From Gari tellinella (Eukaryota; Mollusca; Bivalvia; Cardiida; Psammobiidae), in NCBI GenBank assembly GCA_922989275.2, contig OV277864.1, forward strand, positions 7,378,001 through 7,442,000: a DNA stretch of 64,000 bases, in the 5' to 3' direction. The notes under the pieces were generated by a model. That model was not told where the DNA came from. It worked only from the letters and a program-made list of their open reading frames with translations, and searched no databases. Shown one piece after another: positions 12,016 to 23,780 of the stretch (position 1 is the stretch's first letter; every line of letters starts with the position of its first letter). The position numbers were made by a program, and so were the translations under genes.

Positions 12016-13040
12016 TATAAGTTGATTTGATAAGTTATTTTACTCGGGTTACTTTACTGGAAAGTTCAAACAGTGTGGGTCCTGGTAAGACGCCAAAGTC
12101 ACCCGGTGTCTTTTTTTTAATGGTTTGCCTGTTTACTCGGCGATTGATCTAACAACGAACTCTTTGCAATAGAAGTGTTGTTGTTGTGTTTTGTTTTGTT
12201 GGGGGTTTCGGGTGTAGCTCAAACCTCTTAATTGGGAAAGAATAACATTGTCTCCTACATGTTATGAACACATAAAAGAGCCATACGGTCAGGGCCTGGG
12301 TTGGTTGTCATACTGTAATGTAGTGACAAAAACAACCCTATATAGTAAAAAAAATTTAGACTATCTTGGGATCTAGACATGATTCAATTTTGGAAAGAAA
12401 TGGTTAAACAGCTTCAAACTAAATATTTAGTTTTTACGCATACAATAGATTTGAAACAGACGGCACTTCAGCTGATTTTTCTTAAATTGTAAACTACTAC
12501 TAAATAATAACCAGTAAACACTGATTCTTTCCCTAAAATATCAAGTACAAAACAGAAGCTGTGCATATGGCTCCCTCAGGTTCCCTGTTATCAGAATCTT
12601 CATTGTTTGCAATTCATTCAGTTTTCAGGGTTTTACCTTTAACTCTTTTCTCCCTGAAACTTCAAATGGTCAATTCCAATTTCTAACACAGTAAGCTGGA
12701 AAGTTCCGTTGTTTCACACGTTGCACTGTTAAACCATTTCATCGTGAGATTTTTTACCACTTAACAGACATATTGTCGTCTGTTTCAATGCTGTTGTCTG
12801 CAATATCGTTTCAACGTTTAATTTAAGGCAGTATGACTAAAGAGATTTTAAAACCATTGTCAAACAATTTATATCCTGATCCTGAAACATTTCGCCCTGG
12901 AGGGCAACAGTTTACAGTTATTTCATGTATTTGGGGAACAGTCAAATCTATAGACCCGAGATATCAGGGAAGACATTCCAACTGTTGCCCGAGGTCAAAG
13001 GGCAAAGGTAGCAATTCGAATGTTATTACCTGACTCTCTA
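12016..13040. other. degraded core and family E fragment, otherwise unassigned
   Basis: A worn core lies at about 12068-12140. A family E left-end fragment (TTTAACTCTTTTCTCCCTGA) begins near 12638. A segment at 12840-13030 (GTTATTTCATGTATTTGGGG, then GGGAAGACA) is related to 14790-14870. Confidence 0.5.
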
Positions 13041-14170
13041 TTTAAGTGATTATTAAAGGCACAATCCCGCTCAAATTGGTGTTTAAAACGCGCAATTTCT
13101 TATATGTGTGCATTTTCTATGTATTAAAACTAAGTGAAATCGAGTGTAAGAAGCCTGACATATGCACCCACTTCGTAAAGAATCCTACCTAAATGTGTCG
13201 AATTCTTATCGTGGTGGTTTACATTATAAGCGGGTTTGTTTACAAATAAGATTACGGGCTGGTTCCGAGAACTCTCGATCGATCGCATAAAGGTCACGTG
13301 ATTGATTCGGCCGCGACAATGTGTAAACATTACATCAGTTTAACGGCCAAACTTAAAGGAGTTGTCTCTCTTTGGTTGTAAAGCACTCGACTTGTTGTAT
13401 AGAATTATGTCCGTAAATTTTCGTCGCTATTCAAAAATAAACAAACTTGATTACTTGTTTCCACAAATTTCACTGTTCGTTAGCCATATTGCTTCAAATA
13501 TCACCACGTATTACTTCTTTTTATATGGAACGCTTACGATAATGACATAAATTTCATGTAAGAAAAATGTTTGATTCTGATTATGTGGGAGTAATATAGT
13601 GGCTTTAAGCATTTTAACTTTTTTTCCGTAAACTAAAGATTGACCAATCTTTATGAAACAGATTTTTGTGTAAGAATTTGAATATGATCAAAAGTACAAT
13701 TAAATTAAACTTGTTTCTACGTAGATCTAGCCTTTTACGGGGTTAGTTCGAGTCTTTTTGCTCTTCCGAACACTCACCTAAAAAGGTTATATAGATCTAG
13801 ATCTAGTATCAAGAGTGTCTCCGTATAAGATTGGTACAACCGCTTAGTGATCTTGCATCTTCCTTTTTTTAGAACAGATTATGACGTTGCAAAATAAATG
13901 TCATGCCATCATACATGCTCTAATTTCGAAACCAAACTAAGTGTCAATCAATTTTAGTCAATAAGAAACAATAACTATTTTAGTCGTAATTGAAAAAATT
14001 AATTTGGTAGAGAAATCTTTTAACAACACAGTGATGTTCACATTCAGTTGTTTATTGAATTTGATAAAGATGAAATATAGAATAATGTCAAGAATCTTAA
14101 TACGTTTTGTTCAAACCATGTATATCTAGATCTAGCGATTCAATCAGCCTTGTTTAAAAAGAGAGTCAGT
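13041..14170. other. possible TTAAAGGCAC-ended element, otherwise unassigned
   Basis: TTAAAGGCACAATCCCGC at about 13045 faces GTGGGAGTAATATAGTGGC at about 13585 in weak inverted orientation. Several ATCTAGATCTAG repeats occur at 13790-13805 and 14125. No gene seen. Confidence 0.3.
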
Positions 14171-14309
14171 AAGTCTTTTGTTTGAAAGTTACTTCAAATT
14201 GGAAACATTTAATTCATTATCCCTCGGTAGCAATGAATACCTTGAGAACGTTACGCTAAGGTCTTCCCTGCTACCTCTGGTCAATTATTTGACTGTTCTC
14301 TCAGTACCT

Positions 14310-15375
14310 ATACAACAAATGTATAATATCCCTGATAACGAGGGAAATAGTTTAGACTATTCCGATAACACACATGAAATTACTGTTTTATTTCCTAATA
14401 CTCTTTGTAACTAGATTTCTAAAAAAGACTAGATATAGTCTGAGCCAAACTAAAGATGAAATAAAATGTTATTAGTCCATTAAAGTTTTTGACGGACGTC
14501 TGATGAATGATCAGCATCTTCTTGTAAGCGCGTGCATGCATTTCAGTATAAAGAAAATCGGCGACAGATGATGTGTATTACGAACTCGTCTCATTGATTA
14601 TAGTAAAGTTATAAATAATAATAATAATAAAGCATGAAATAAAGTATAAAACCTCCAAGAGACACAAATCAATGACAAGCATTCAAAACTGTTTCATTAC
14701 AGTACGGCAATCTCGGGTTCCAGAAAAGTTCTTAATGACTCTGTTTTTCGCGCATGAAAACAGTTTGTCCTAAAGAACAACCGTATACAGTTATTTCGTG
14801 TGTTTTGGGGAACAGTCAAAACTATTTTCCCGAGGTGTCAGGGAAGACCCTCGGCCTATCGGCCAAGTGCTACAGTTCGAAATACCTTCCTTGATAACGA
14901 GGGACACATGGAATAACCGTTTTATTACTTATTCTCTAGATACCTAAAGAACTAATTTAAGCCACAATATACAAATGAAATACAAATGTACTAGTCATTT
15001 TGAGGTTTTTGGTAGAAATCTGATGAAACGAGCAGCGTCTTCGTGTAAGCTCTTTCATGTTTACATCCGACCATTATGTAATGTTCCGGTCCGTCTTGCC
15101 TTTCGGTATATAAAGGATAGCGGTAATAAACTTGTTGTGTATTACAAACTCGCCTCATTAATTAAAGAATTGTAATAAGTAATAATGAAGCATGAAATAA
15201 GGTATTAAACATTCACCATACACAAATCAATGACAATTATTTAATACTGTTTCATTGCAATATGACATGCCCTGATACCGAAAAACTTCTCAGTGACGCT
15301 GATATTAAAATGTCTACGCATCTTTTTAGCGCAGGGTAAACAGTTCATTCTAGAGGACAATAGTTAAAACTATTG
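14310..15375. repeat. tandem duplication, two ~555-bp units
   Basis: CATGAAATAAAGTATAAAAC then ACACAAATCAATGACAA then CTGTTTCATT at 14633-14700 recurs at 15190-15255. GATAACGAGGGA and GTATTACRAACTCG also recur about 555 bp apart. Copies are diverged, and no ORF crosses either. Confidence 0.75.
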
Positions 15376-15393
15376 CCCCCCCCCCCCCCCCCC
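15376..15393 (+). repeat. poly-C tract (18 C)
   Basis: Eighteen consecutive cytosines at the downstream edge of the tandem duplication. The longest homopolymer of this kind in the window. Confidence 0.95.
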
Positions 15394-16140
15394 GAATAAG
15401 GCGATGTCAGAACAACACAGCAAACAGTCAAACATAACGAATTACAAGTTATACAGAGGATTAGTTAATAATTAAAACGGTTTTCCCTTGATTAGGCAAT
15501 ATCAGAACAACACAGCAAAACAGTCAAAAGAAACGAATTAAAAGTTATATAGAGCATTTGATAATAATTTTTATATCTGTATCGAACCCTAAAGACCATT
15601 ATATACTTGTTACGTTCAAATTGTGTATCATATCAACAATGTTAACCTCAATTTGATTGATGGCTCTTATAAAAATGTATGCAATTTACATGCGTTACGT
15701 GGCGTCTGGTTAGGATCAAAGCTGTTTGAAAATAACCGTCGCACTTTCGGTTATGAATTGAAGAGATCAATAGAAACAGTTGTTTAACGCGCACTTAAAA
15801 CCTATGATTACATGCAACAGTTGCATCAATCGAGCTCTAGCGACCACTTGTCCAAGAGAGATCAATTGCAGAGTGCATTTGTATCTTGTCAACAATGTAG
15901 ACCCGGATTTGAGCTTTCCTAAAGAAGCCCTCTAATAAGGATTTTAGTTGTTTGGCACTTAGCAATAAATTATAAAATGTGAACGTGCATTATATTTTAT
16001 AGGAAACTGGAATTGTCCATGTTAAGTTTCAGTGAATAATGTATGATTTAGAGAGAGCTACGTTTAGAAAGTGGCTAGTTTACATTGAAACTCTTCATAG
16101 ACTCAATGTGAAATATTCTTTAGCAACACGATATGAGCCA
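15394..16140. other. unassigned, short direct repeat
   Basis: ATCAGAACAACACAGCAAA and neighbouring sequence occurs at about 15405 and 15490. A single core arm (ACGTGGCGTCTGGTTAGGAT) is at about 15698. No gene seen. Confidence 0.45.
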
Positions 16141-16455
16141 CAGTACACCCTCCCTTAAACGGTCATCTGAATACGTATTCACTCCGTACAACAGCAAATC
16201 ATCAACAAGACAATTATGGCAAACCTTTTCACGGCTGCAATATCGCTCAAAGTCACATATTGGACATTTTGAACGAAAAAATAATGATGAGTGACAAACA
16301 GTCTGAATCCTGATCAGGAGTCGCGTGACGCGGCGCCTGATCTGGATTCAAGCTGTTTGCAAATGTAAGTCAAGTTTCCACCCTATAAGAACTCGCTCCG
16401 GACAACACACACATTCGTTGTCCCCAATTGGATATGTTGTAGAGAGGGAGCACTG
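16141..16455 (+). mobile_element. family A MITE, full length
   Basis: Ends CAGTACACCCTCC and GAGAGGGAGCACTG. The core is near complete, with TGAATCCTGATCAGGAGTCG facing CGGCGCCTGATCTGGATTCA. The best reference copy of the family here. Confidence 0.85.
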
Positions 16456-16524
16456 GACATGATAATAAATCATCATGAAACTTTTATTGGAAAGGTAACT
16501 CTGCATCACTATCATTTTAAAACA
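16375..16524 (+). repeat. 150-bp segment duplicated at 27976
   Basis: Identical to 27976-28124 apart from one or two bases, and it runs about 68 bp past the family A MITE end at 16455. So the copied unit is not simply the MITE. Confidence 0.85.
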
Positions 16525-16559
16525 ATAACATGTGTTGGTTTTTTATAAGACATACACGT

Positions 16560-17640
16560 TTAAATTTACTAGGATGTTTATTTCACATATTGTTACAACA
16601 CTAATCAGAGGTCGCCGTCCCCGTACAGTGAAGCCTGAAAATAGATGTATTCGTAATTCTTAGAGTCATACATAAAGAGCAAATAAAACATAGACAGAGA
16701 GGGAAAAAAAGAGAGAAGTTAGAAAATACAGAAAGACTTCATGACCAATATAAAACAGTTGTAAACTTCTAATGGGCATAACCATATAAGCCATCACCAT
16801 CAGTTTAACTGTCACCATTACAATCATAATTGTCTGGGCTTTCAATGTCTCCAATAAGGAAAGTGTTTCCAGCGCTAACATATTTAGGGCTTAACGAAAT
16901 CCTAGGGTGTGACAACGCATCAGAATCAACATAATGAGTAATACTGTGAAAGTTCAATGTACATGAACTCCCTATTATCTGGAGCAGTCACACGAGCAGT
17001 ACCACGTAGTCAACAGATAATTGTTTCAGATATCACATGTCGAAACGAATTACAAACAAAGGATCATATAATATAAAAATATCAGTATATAACCTTTCTT
17101 GTGAGACCTCCATCAACTAAAGCAAAACACCAAAAAAAACCGAAAGACTCAAGCAGGAAACGCAACACAAACAATACACCCACCTCTCAAGCAGAACACA
17201 CACACAGTCATACAATAACACACACACACACACGCACACGCGCGCGCGCGCGCGCAACACCATTCCTTCATCTACATACTAAATAGAAAACAACTCGCAA
17301 GACAAACATAAAGCAAAGTGAACATAGGAGTCCGCCTTGGTACGGTCAGCAGCAATTAACAATTACTTATAAACTTATTATTACAACTACTAGGGGTTAA
17401 ACCTGGGTTTAGGGGCGCCCAACCTCTCTTCACTCTTATCTCCAATATTCACATATAAAGACGAACAGTGTACATTAAATATAAACCCTGTTCCACAACC
17501 TTACAACCAAAAAGACCGGCAACACAGTAAGTAAATACATGTAAAACATCTAACAACAATTCTATTAACAGAAGATTATAAGTAACACGGGAAAGAATTA
17601 AACTAAGTATGACAATTGAACCCCTGCAAGGTAGGAAAGT
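16560..17640 (-). other. 3' part of duplicated locus, copy 1
   Basis: From GTGAAGCCTGAAAATAGATG (16627) through CACATGTCGAAACGAATTA (about 17035) to GCAAGGTAGGAAAGTCTCT (17625) the DNA matches 36750-37600. In the copied gene this holds the last exon or 3' UTR on the minus strand. In copy 1 the candidate acceptor near 16979 leads to a stop after one codon, so the protein would end at once. Confidence 0.6.
17145..17360 (+). repeat. segment duplicated at 49340-49545, with CA/CG microsatellite
   Basis: AAAGACTCAAGCAGGAAACG onward matches 49341 onward, including GCCCACCTCTCAAGCAGAAC-like and CCGCCTTGGTACGGTCAG. At 17219-17257 it contains a (CA)n(CG)n run that is largely absent in the other copy. 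Confidence 0.85.
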
Positions 17641-17822
17641 CTCTTTAAGGTTATTGAGAGTGTTACATTGCCTTTCTTTCGCCGCAATATCGTCCTATCA
17701 GATATCGTCTCAAGTTAAAGCCTCCTATTTTATTTTTTTCCTACATTTTGAATTGAAGAATCATTTGATACGAGTGTTAAACAACTGAGGTGCTCCAGAT
17801 CAGCCAATCAATTAATACTCAC

Positions 17823-17973
17823 AGTTTGTATGCAGGGATACACAGCGGGTCGGCAAAGGCGCCATAAGGAATGGCCTTGAGGCCGTATTCGCAGGCGAGC
17901 TCACATGTTTGGTGTACGATTGGAGATTCCATAGCCGCCCAAGTTACATTTTCTACCTTCTGTAATAACGGCA
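17823..17973 (-). CDS. secreted Cys peptide, copy 1, coding exon 2
   Basis: A 151-bp exon bounded by a TTTCCAG acceptor and a GTGAGT donor. It joins coding exon 1 in phase (one base plus two). It encodes 49 whole codons containing TCELACEYGLKAIPYG, where the paralogue at 38063-38213 has TCELACEYGLKTIPLG. Exon length and both phases equal those of the paralogue, which strongly supports it being a real exon. Copy 1 has a tryptophan-alanine pair where the paralogue has a cysteine, and a tyrosine where it has the last cysteine of this exon. That leaves three of five cysteines. I do not recognise the family; a secreted defence, matrix or signalling peptide would all fit. Copy 1 may be diverged or decaying. 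Confidence 0.75.
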
Positions 17974-18020
17974 CTGGAAATGTAACAATTTATTGTTACC
18001 TCTAAAATCAGAACTCTTTA

Positions 18021-18242
18021 CAGCGGAAAAGACGGTTATTTATTCGAGAACCGTTATTTCCTGTGAAAAACAGTAAGGAGCCGAGTACAGACGCTGATTA
18101 TCCCGCCATCCGAAAAAGCTTCAAACTTTACCACTCATATCAAAATAAATTATCAAAAAAAGTGTTGTGTTCATTGCATGTTATTGACTTTGTGTTTGGT
18201 TTCGTTTAAACGGAAAACTGAGCATAACGTATTCTCAGATGC
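18021..18242. mobile_element. family B MITE, degraded, in intron 1 of copy 1
   Basis: CAGCGGAAAAGACGG at the left and AACGTATTCTCAGATG at the right, with eroded core. It sits about 50 bp from coding exon 2, as does the copy at 38272, so the insertion predates the gene duplication. Confidence 0.7.
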
Positions 18243-18529
18243 GCAACTAAACGAATGTGCTTCTGAAAATAAGTGTTCCGCATAACCGATTCTTCAATTG
18301 TTCAACAAATAGATTGCAATGAACTAGCGTCTGCTTTCCTAAAAGAACATTCTGTACATTTGATTCTATACAAGTAACTGTCTCCTGTCTTAAATAACTG
18401 CCTGTTCAACTCCCATAACCTAGACAAGAATTTGATGTTGAGGAAAACTTTCTGATGGTATGCACGATATTGGATAACTGCCTCATCCCCGAGACGGTTA
18501 CCCAATTCCCTTCCTAACTCCTAGGTAAG

Positions 18530-18612
18530 TCAAACCATTTATATCCATACCAACCCCTTCATTGCCTTAACTCTCCCGGCCCGAGTTGGTATACCCTCAA
18601 CGTTTAACTACT
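18530..18612 (+). repeat. two to three 32-bp minisatellite units
   Basis: AACCCCTTCATTGCCTTAAC and CCGAGTTGGTATACCCTCAA match the unit that is expanded to about 2.7 kb in the paralogous intron (41400-44130). This may be the pre-expansion state. Confidence 0.75.
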
Positions 18613-18800
18613 AATTGCACTGATTTTTGCAAACAGTTGCATGCTGATCAGACGCGTATAAACAAGAATCAAGTTATTCAACCCTTATTTTAGCAAGAAT
18701 AATTCGAAGCTATTTTAACAAATTAAAGCAGATGATTTTACTGGTATTGAAGGTGTGTGAAGACTCACCATAGTAACATTGTAAAGAAAGCTATATTTAC

Positions 18801-18914
18801 CCGAATCGAGAAGGAAACGTTTCTGGCCCTCGGTCAGAGAGTCCAGGTCGACAGTCATGCTGTATGCCAAAGGCAGGAGAACGAGAAGCGCTAGACAAAC
18901 TTTCATCTTGGATT
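18801..18914 (-). CDS. secreted Cys peptide, copy 1, coding exon 1
   Basis: Starts at ATG 18904-18906 and encodes MKVCLALLVLLPLAYS, a clear signal peptide, then MTVDLDSLTEGQKRFLLDS. It ends one base into a codon at a GTAAAT donor (18800). Nine bases upstream of the ATG is a TTTTCAG acceptor, so the ATG exon begins at 18914 and the 5' UTR must be spliced from an exon further upstream that I could not locate. The paralogue at 44350-44463 has the same length, start, acceptor and donor. With exon 2 the secreted chain after the signal peptide would be about 70 residues. The signal peptide and exon structure are directly visible; the function is unknown. Confidence 0.8.
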
Positions 18915-18989
18915 CTGAAAAGGAAAATAATCTCGGTCTTGACAATCTATGAAACATTTTCATGCGAATTCAAGAATGAACCTCATTAC

Positions 18990-20200
18990 ATAACTGCACA
19001 AATCAAAGTTCGAAAACAAAATGAACCATTGTATACTGTCTCAGTTGAACCATTTTATTACGCGATTTTTAAATTTAGCGATATCGTATATTGATTCTAA
19101 GCGTATTTTTTGCGTAAACGTATTGAAAATTCATTGTATATCTGAATAAGGTTTTTTATGAGAGATCTCCGAAAATTAACATCTTAAAGTCAGGAAAAAC
19201 TTAAACCTATATTCAAAATATTTTTTTCGCGAAAAATGATATAAAAGCATGTAAAGGGAAATAATGGTTAAATGCCGTTTTTTTATTTGACGCTTGCTAT
19301 AACCCGTTGCAGACTTTTGATTTAAACCGAAAGAATGACGTCGACCGCTTCTTGATTGTCATTTGCTTACATTTTGAATATAGGTGTGATAAAGAGCAGT
19401 GTGGCAATACCTCGTGACTTTGCCGTCATAAAAGCTACCATGTCATGCCGTGTTTTGCCTCGATTAAACTTTTGAAAGAGCTGTAAGTTTTTTATTTTCT
19501 ATGTAAATGTGGCGAGACCCGGCAAGTTCGAACGAGAAAGTAGTAAGCTGTGATCGTGTCCGCGAGGGGAATTACGTCTAAAGAGAAAACAGACACGTTT
19601 CCTTCAAACTATCTATTTTTTGTCGATGACGTCACGGCAGTGAAGGAATGAAGTGTATGGAAATACATGTATTGCGTTTTGTTTTTTACACTTACAAAAT
19701 TCAAAAGTTGGATTCATATCAGACGCCGCGTAACGTTGCGCCGGGCGTAGGATCCAAACTATTTTACATTCATAAACATGACTTTTTTAATCAAACTGAC
19801 TAAAACTCTCGTCAATGAATATACATGTAACAGCAGCCGATCAGTTTTCGAGCAAACGACGGCAAGACAGTGGATATGTGAGACAGATTAAGACGTCTTA
19901 ATGACAATGAAACTGTTAGTCCATCGATGTATCAAAGCGCTCTGGAGAAAGTTTTGTCGGTTAGAGACCTAATATGTATTTAGGCTTTGCCTTTGGACGA
20001 AAAAAAAGCAAAATTGTACTAATAAGTAAAACTTAATGCTTCCTGATTTTGAAAATATTGTGGCACTTTTTCGTAGTCTTAATAAGTTATCATCTAGAAA
20101 ATATGACATTGTGACCTGCTTTTGACTCTTCAAGATGAATAAGACCAAACCAAATGTTGACGGACAACAGACATCTACTGATCACTATAGTTCACTTGAA
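18990..20200. other. unassigned, one isolated core palindrome
   Basis: The only structure seen is a core at 19700-19764 (GGATTCATATCAGACGCCGC, then GGATCCAAACT). This would be the upstream region of gene copy 1; no promoter motif was convincing. Confidence 0.4.
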
Positions 20201-20205
20201 AAGTA

Positions 20206-21923
20206 TCGGGTGAACTAATAGCACGAGGGCCATGGCCCACAAGTCGCTCACCTGAGAACATTGTATCTAAGCTGACTGGGCAAAACAATATCCTGATATA
20301 AATAGCTATAAAAAGAGTTTTAAAGGTTTTTCCTATATAAGTCATAGACATAAAACTGATAAGCCCCGGGGCAGGGCTAAATTTGATCAAAGGGTCATAA
20401 ATTGAACAATCTTGGTAGAGAACCATAAGGCAAAGCTACAGGTAAAAAATAAATGATCTGGGCCTTACAGTTTCAGAGAAGAAGTTTTTTAAAGGTTTTC
20501 CTATGAAAACCTTATAAATCGAGGGTGGGGCCATTTTTGGCACGGGGGTCATTATTTGAACAATCTTTGTAGAGGATTACAAGGCAAAGATATGTGACAA
20601 ATATTAAAGAACTGGGCCTTACAGTTTCGGAGAAGAAGAAATTTAAAGGTTTTCCTATATAAGGCTATGTAAAACTGATAAGCACCGGGGCGAGGCCAAT
20701 TTTGACCCGGGGGTCATAATGTAAACAATCTTGGTAGATGACCACAAGGCAAAGCTATATGCCAAATATAAAAGGTCTGGGGCATACGGTTTCAGAGAAG
20801 AAGATTTTTAATGTTTTCCTATTATAAATAAGTCTATGTAAAACTGATAAGCCCTGGGGCAGGTCCATTTGTGACACGGGGGTCATGATTTGAACAATTT
20901 TGGTAGAGGACAGTAAGGCAAAGCTAGATGCCAAATATAAAAGGTCTGGACCTTATGGTTTCAGAGAAGAAGATTTCTCAAGGTTTTCCTATATAAGTCT
21001 ATGTATAATTGATAAGCCCTGGGGCGGGTCCATTTTTGACACAGGGGTCATAATTTGAACAATTTTGGTAGAGGACCATAAGGCAAAGCTAGATGCCAAG
21101 TATAAAAGGTCTGGGCCTTAGGGTTTCAGAGAAAAGATTTTAAAGGTTTTCCTATGTAAGTCTATGTAAAACTGATAAGCCCCATGGCAGGGCCATTTTT
21201 GACCCTGGGGTCATGATTTGAACAATTTTTGTAGAGGACCACAAAGCAAACCTTGATGCCATATATATTAGGTCTGGGCCTTACGGTTTAAGAGAAGAAT
21301 ATTTTTAAAGGTTTTTCTATATAAGTCTATGTAAAACTGATGATGTAAGTACGGAAATTTACCACGCCCTCTGGCGGCCATGTTTTTTGACAAATCAAAA
21401 TTCTTTGAACAATTTTGAAAGAATATTATTTGAGAAACCTTTTGGTGGAAACCAAATTGAAATCGGACCAGTCGTTCTTGAGAAGAAGATTTTTTAAAAT
21501 AGTGTGCATGGTTTCCATGGCAAAAAGACCGATTGTCCCAACCACTTTTTTTTTACAATTTTTAAAGCTAACAAATACAGTATGTATTTGACCAAGTTTG
21601 GTTACAATTGGGCCATTGGTTTTAGAGACAAAGTTGTTTGAAAGAAATTGTGAACGGACGACACCAACACCAACACCGACACCGACGGACGGCGAGCGAT
21701 CACAATATCACCTTGAGCACTTTGTGCTCAGGTGAGCTAAAAACTGTGAACAAGATTTCGTTCCCCCTTGTCACTGATGCTTCTGACAAAGTTTGGTTGA
21801 AATCGGGTCAGTGGTTTCTGAGAAGATGTTGTTTGAAAATGTGGACGGACGACGGCAGACGGACGCCGGACGAAGAGCAGTCACAATAGCTCATCCTGAG
21901 CCGAAGGCTCAGGTGAGCTAAAA
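20206..21923. repeat. interspersed element with six 165-bp internal repeats
   Basis: The phrase TTTCAGAGAAGAAG recurs at about 20471, 20625, 20790, 20959, 21124 and 21288, spaced 154-169 bp. Each unit also has TTTTCCTATATAAGTCTATG and GGCAAAGCTA. The element is closed by GTCACAATAGC and CTCAGGTGAGCTAAAA near 21720 and 21915. A shortened relative is at 51740-52240. Similar GGTGAGCTAAAA-ended repeats are common in bivalve DNA as I know it. No ORF spans it. Confidence 0.75.
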
Positions 21924-22039
21924 ATATGATGACGAACAAGAATGGTGTCACAGAAAGAGACAAAGGCCACCGACGTCCGAGGTTTTTGTCACTGCAATGT
22001 ATTCATTTGGCTTTCAAGTAAAATCATAAACTTATTTCT

Positions 22040-22345
22040 AAATTAAGAAATGATCAAAAAGTTATGGCAAGTTATGATGAGTTATCTCCCTTCCTGTTCA
22101 CTTGAAATTATACAGAATGAGTTATCTCCCTTTTCACCCGATTTTACCTCTAAATGACCTTGACCTTTGTAAAACATGACCCAAGTTGTACTGACCTCAA
22201 GAGCTTCTTGAGGTGAGTACACATACAAAACATAAAGTCTCTATCCCATGTTTTTTCAAAAGTTATGGCCAAGATTAAAGTTGTATACAGACAGACAGAC
22301 CAAAAACAATATACCCTCGACTAAGTCGTGTGGGGGCATAAAATT
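22040..22345 (+). repeat. interspersed repeat ending CAGACAGACAGAC...GGGGGCATAAAA
   Basis: Contains GAGTTATCTCCC twice, GACCTTGACCTTTGTAAAA, a short CAGA run and the tail GTGTGGGGGCATAAAA. This is the look of a mollusc interspersed repeat; no coding frame. Confidence 0.5.
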
Positions 22346-23600
22346 GGTCAAAACTTGCATTATATTGCAGTATGATTAATCTAATTAATTGTAATGAGAT
22401 GTCAGTTGTGTAAATGTAGCCTATCATAGGCTATCAAATTGTCAGATTATCACAGACTAGAAGACTAGTCCGCTCCGGTGACAAAAAACGGCCTCATTAT
22501 TTAATTACTAGGCATCTCAACTCCTACATGTGTTTTAATGCCAAGATAAAACACCGGGTATGAATTCATGCAAATGTCACCTACCCAAATCCTAAGCCAC
22601 TTGTACCTGTATTAAACTATGTAATGCAGTGTATTGAAAAGCAAAATCGAAAGTAAATCAGAATGCTCAGGTCAAAACTCACTGTTTTACTTTCAGTTTG
22701 CTTTAACTTATGATGCAAATTGTATTGAATACCATAAAAGACTGTTCATTTGGATACACTCAATAACACTAAAACAGCTCTTATTACAATCACTTATGAT
22801 ATAACTATTTGCTGTATTTTAAAGACAGACAAAAGCTTCACCCTTTCCTCCACAGAAGTGCCTACAGCACCTCTACCAACACCTCAGTATAAGGATATCA
22901 AATGAGTACTTGCTACCCAGTGACTGTTTTGAACACATGAGGTAGTTCAAAGCAAGATAAAAGTAAAGCAAAAAGCTCTGACAAGAGCTCCCTGCAAAAA
23001 GTTACTTTCATCTTACTTTAAGCAGTCAGTATTTTTGACATAGTTGGATGTAGGAGATGTGCACTTTTGGTTATGGAGGAAAGGGCTAAAGCAATGTGAA
23101 AGTAATCAGAAAGCACCTAAGGGGCTTTCTACTTTACTTTTATCTAAATTTTCTTGCATAATGCAGCCACTTGACAAGTTGTCTTGCACACCAACAATTG
23201 GACCTCATGTAGTGGTTGTAATAGATATGTGTTACTGTAAATAAAGCAATTGTTGGCATCGAGATTCAAAATAAGTGTCAGAGAGTAAAATATCACATTG
23301 ACAAAAAGAAAAACATGATCCAATCTTGTTAAAATTAAGGTTCTCTAGGGCTTTCAATTCTGATTTCTTTTACTGGCACTTTAAGAATTATTTATAAACA
23401 CAACAGGATAACTATTTAATTATGTATATTCAATTTGCTTTTTTTTCTATTTCATCAGTTCTGACAATACACAGCAGTGAAAATAACACAACAACACTAT
23501 AAAGTTACGTTTCAATTTCATATATTTACATAACTACAGCTTTTTGAGAGACTAAAATCATTTGTCAAAAATTGCACCGCATAATTTTTCTTTCAAATAA
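22346..23600. other. unassigned with family C core relics
   Basis: Fragments such as GTAAAGCAAAAAGCTCTGAC (22963) and GGGCTTTCTACTTTACTTTT (23121) are worn arms of the family C palindrome. No gene seen. Confidence 0.45.
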
Positions 23601-23612
23601 TTAACATGGATA

Positions 23613-23780
23613 CAGGGCTCCGCATAAGGGGAGTACTTCAAGAACTTAAATCGTTATGTCTGCATTAAACCATATGGTGTGACTATTCGTTAGAATTGGT
23701 TCAAAGAGACAAATATAATGATAAGTTAAAATACACCATAGGATTTGGTGCTGACATGGGAATTTTGATCCATTTTAACT
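23613..23780 (+). mobile_element. family D (hAT-like) MITE, partial
   Basis: Starts CAGGGCTCCGCATAAGGGGA and contains CATATGGTGTGACTA and CACCATAGGATTTGGTGCTG, diagnostic of family D. The right end is not recognisable. Confidence 0.65.
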
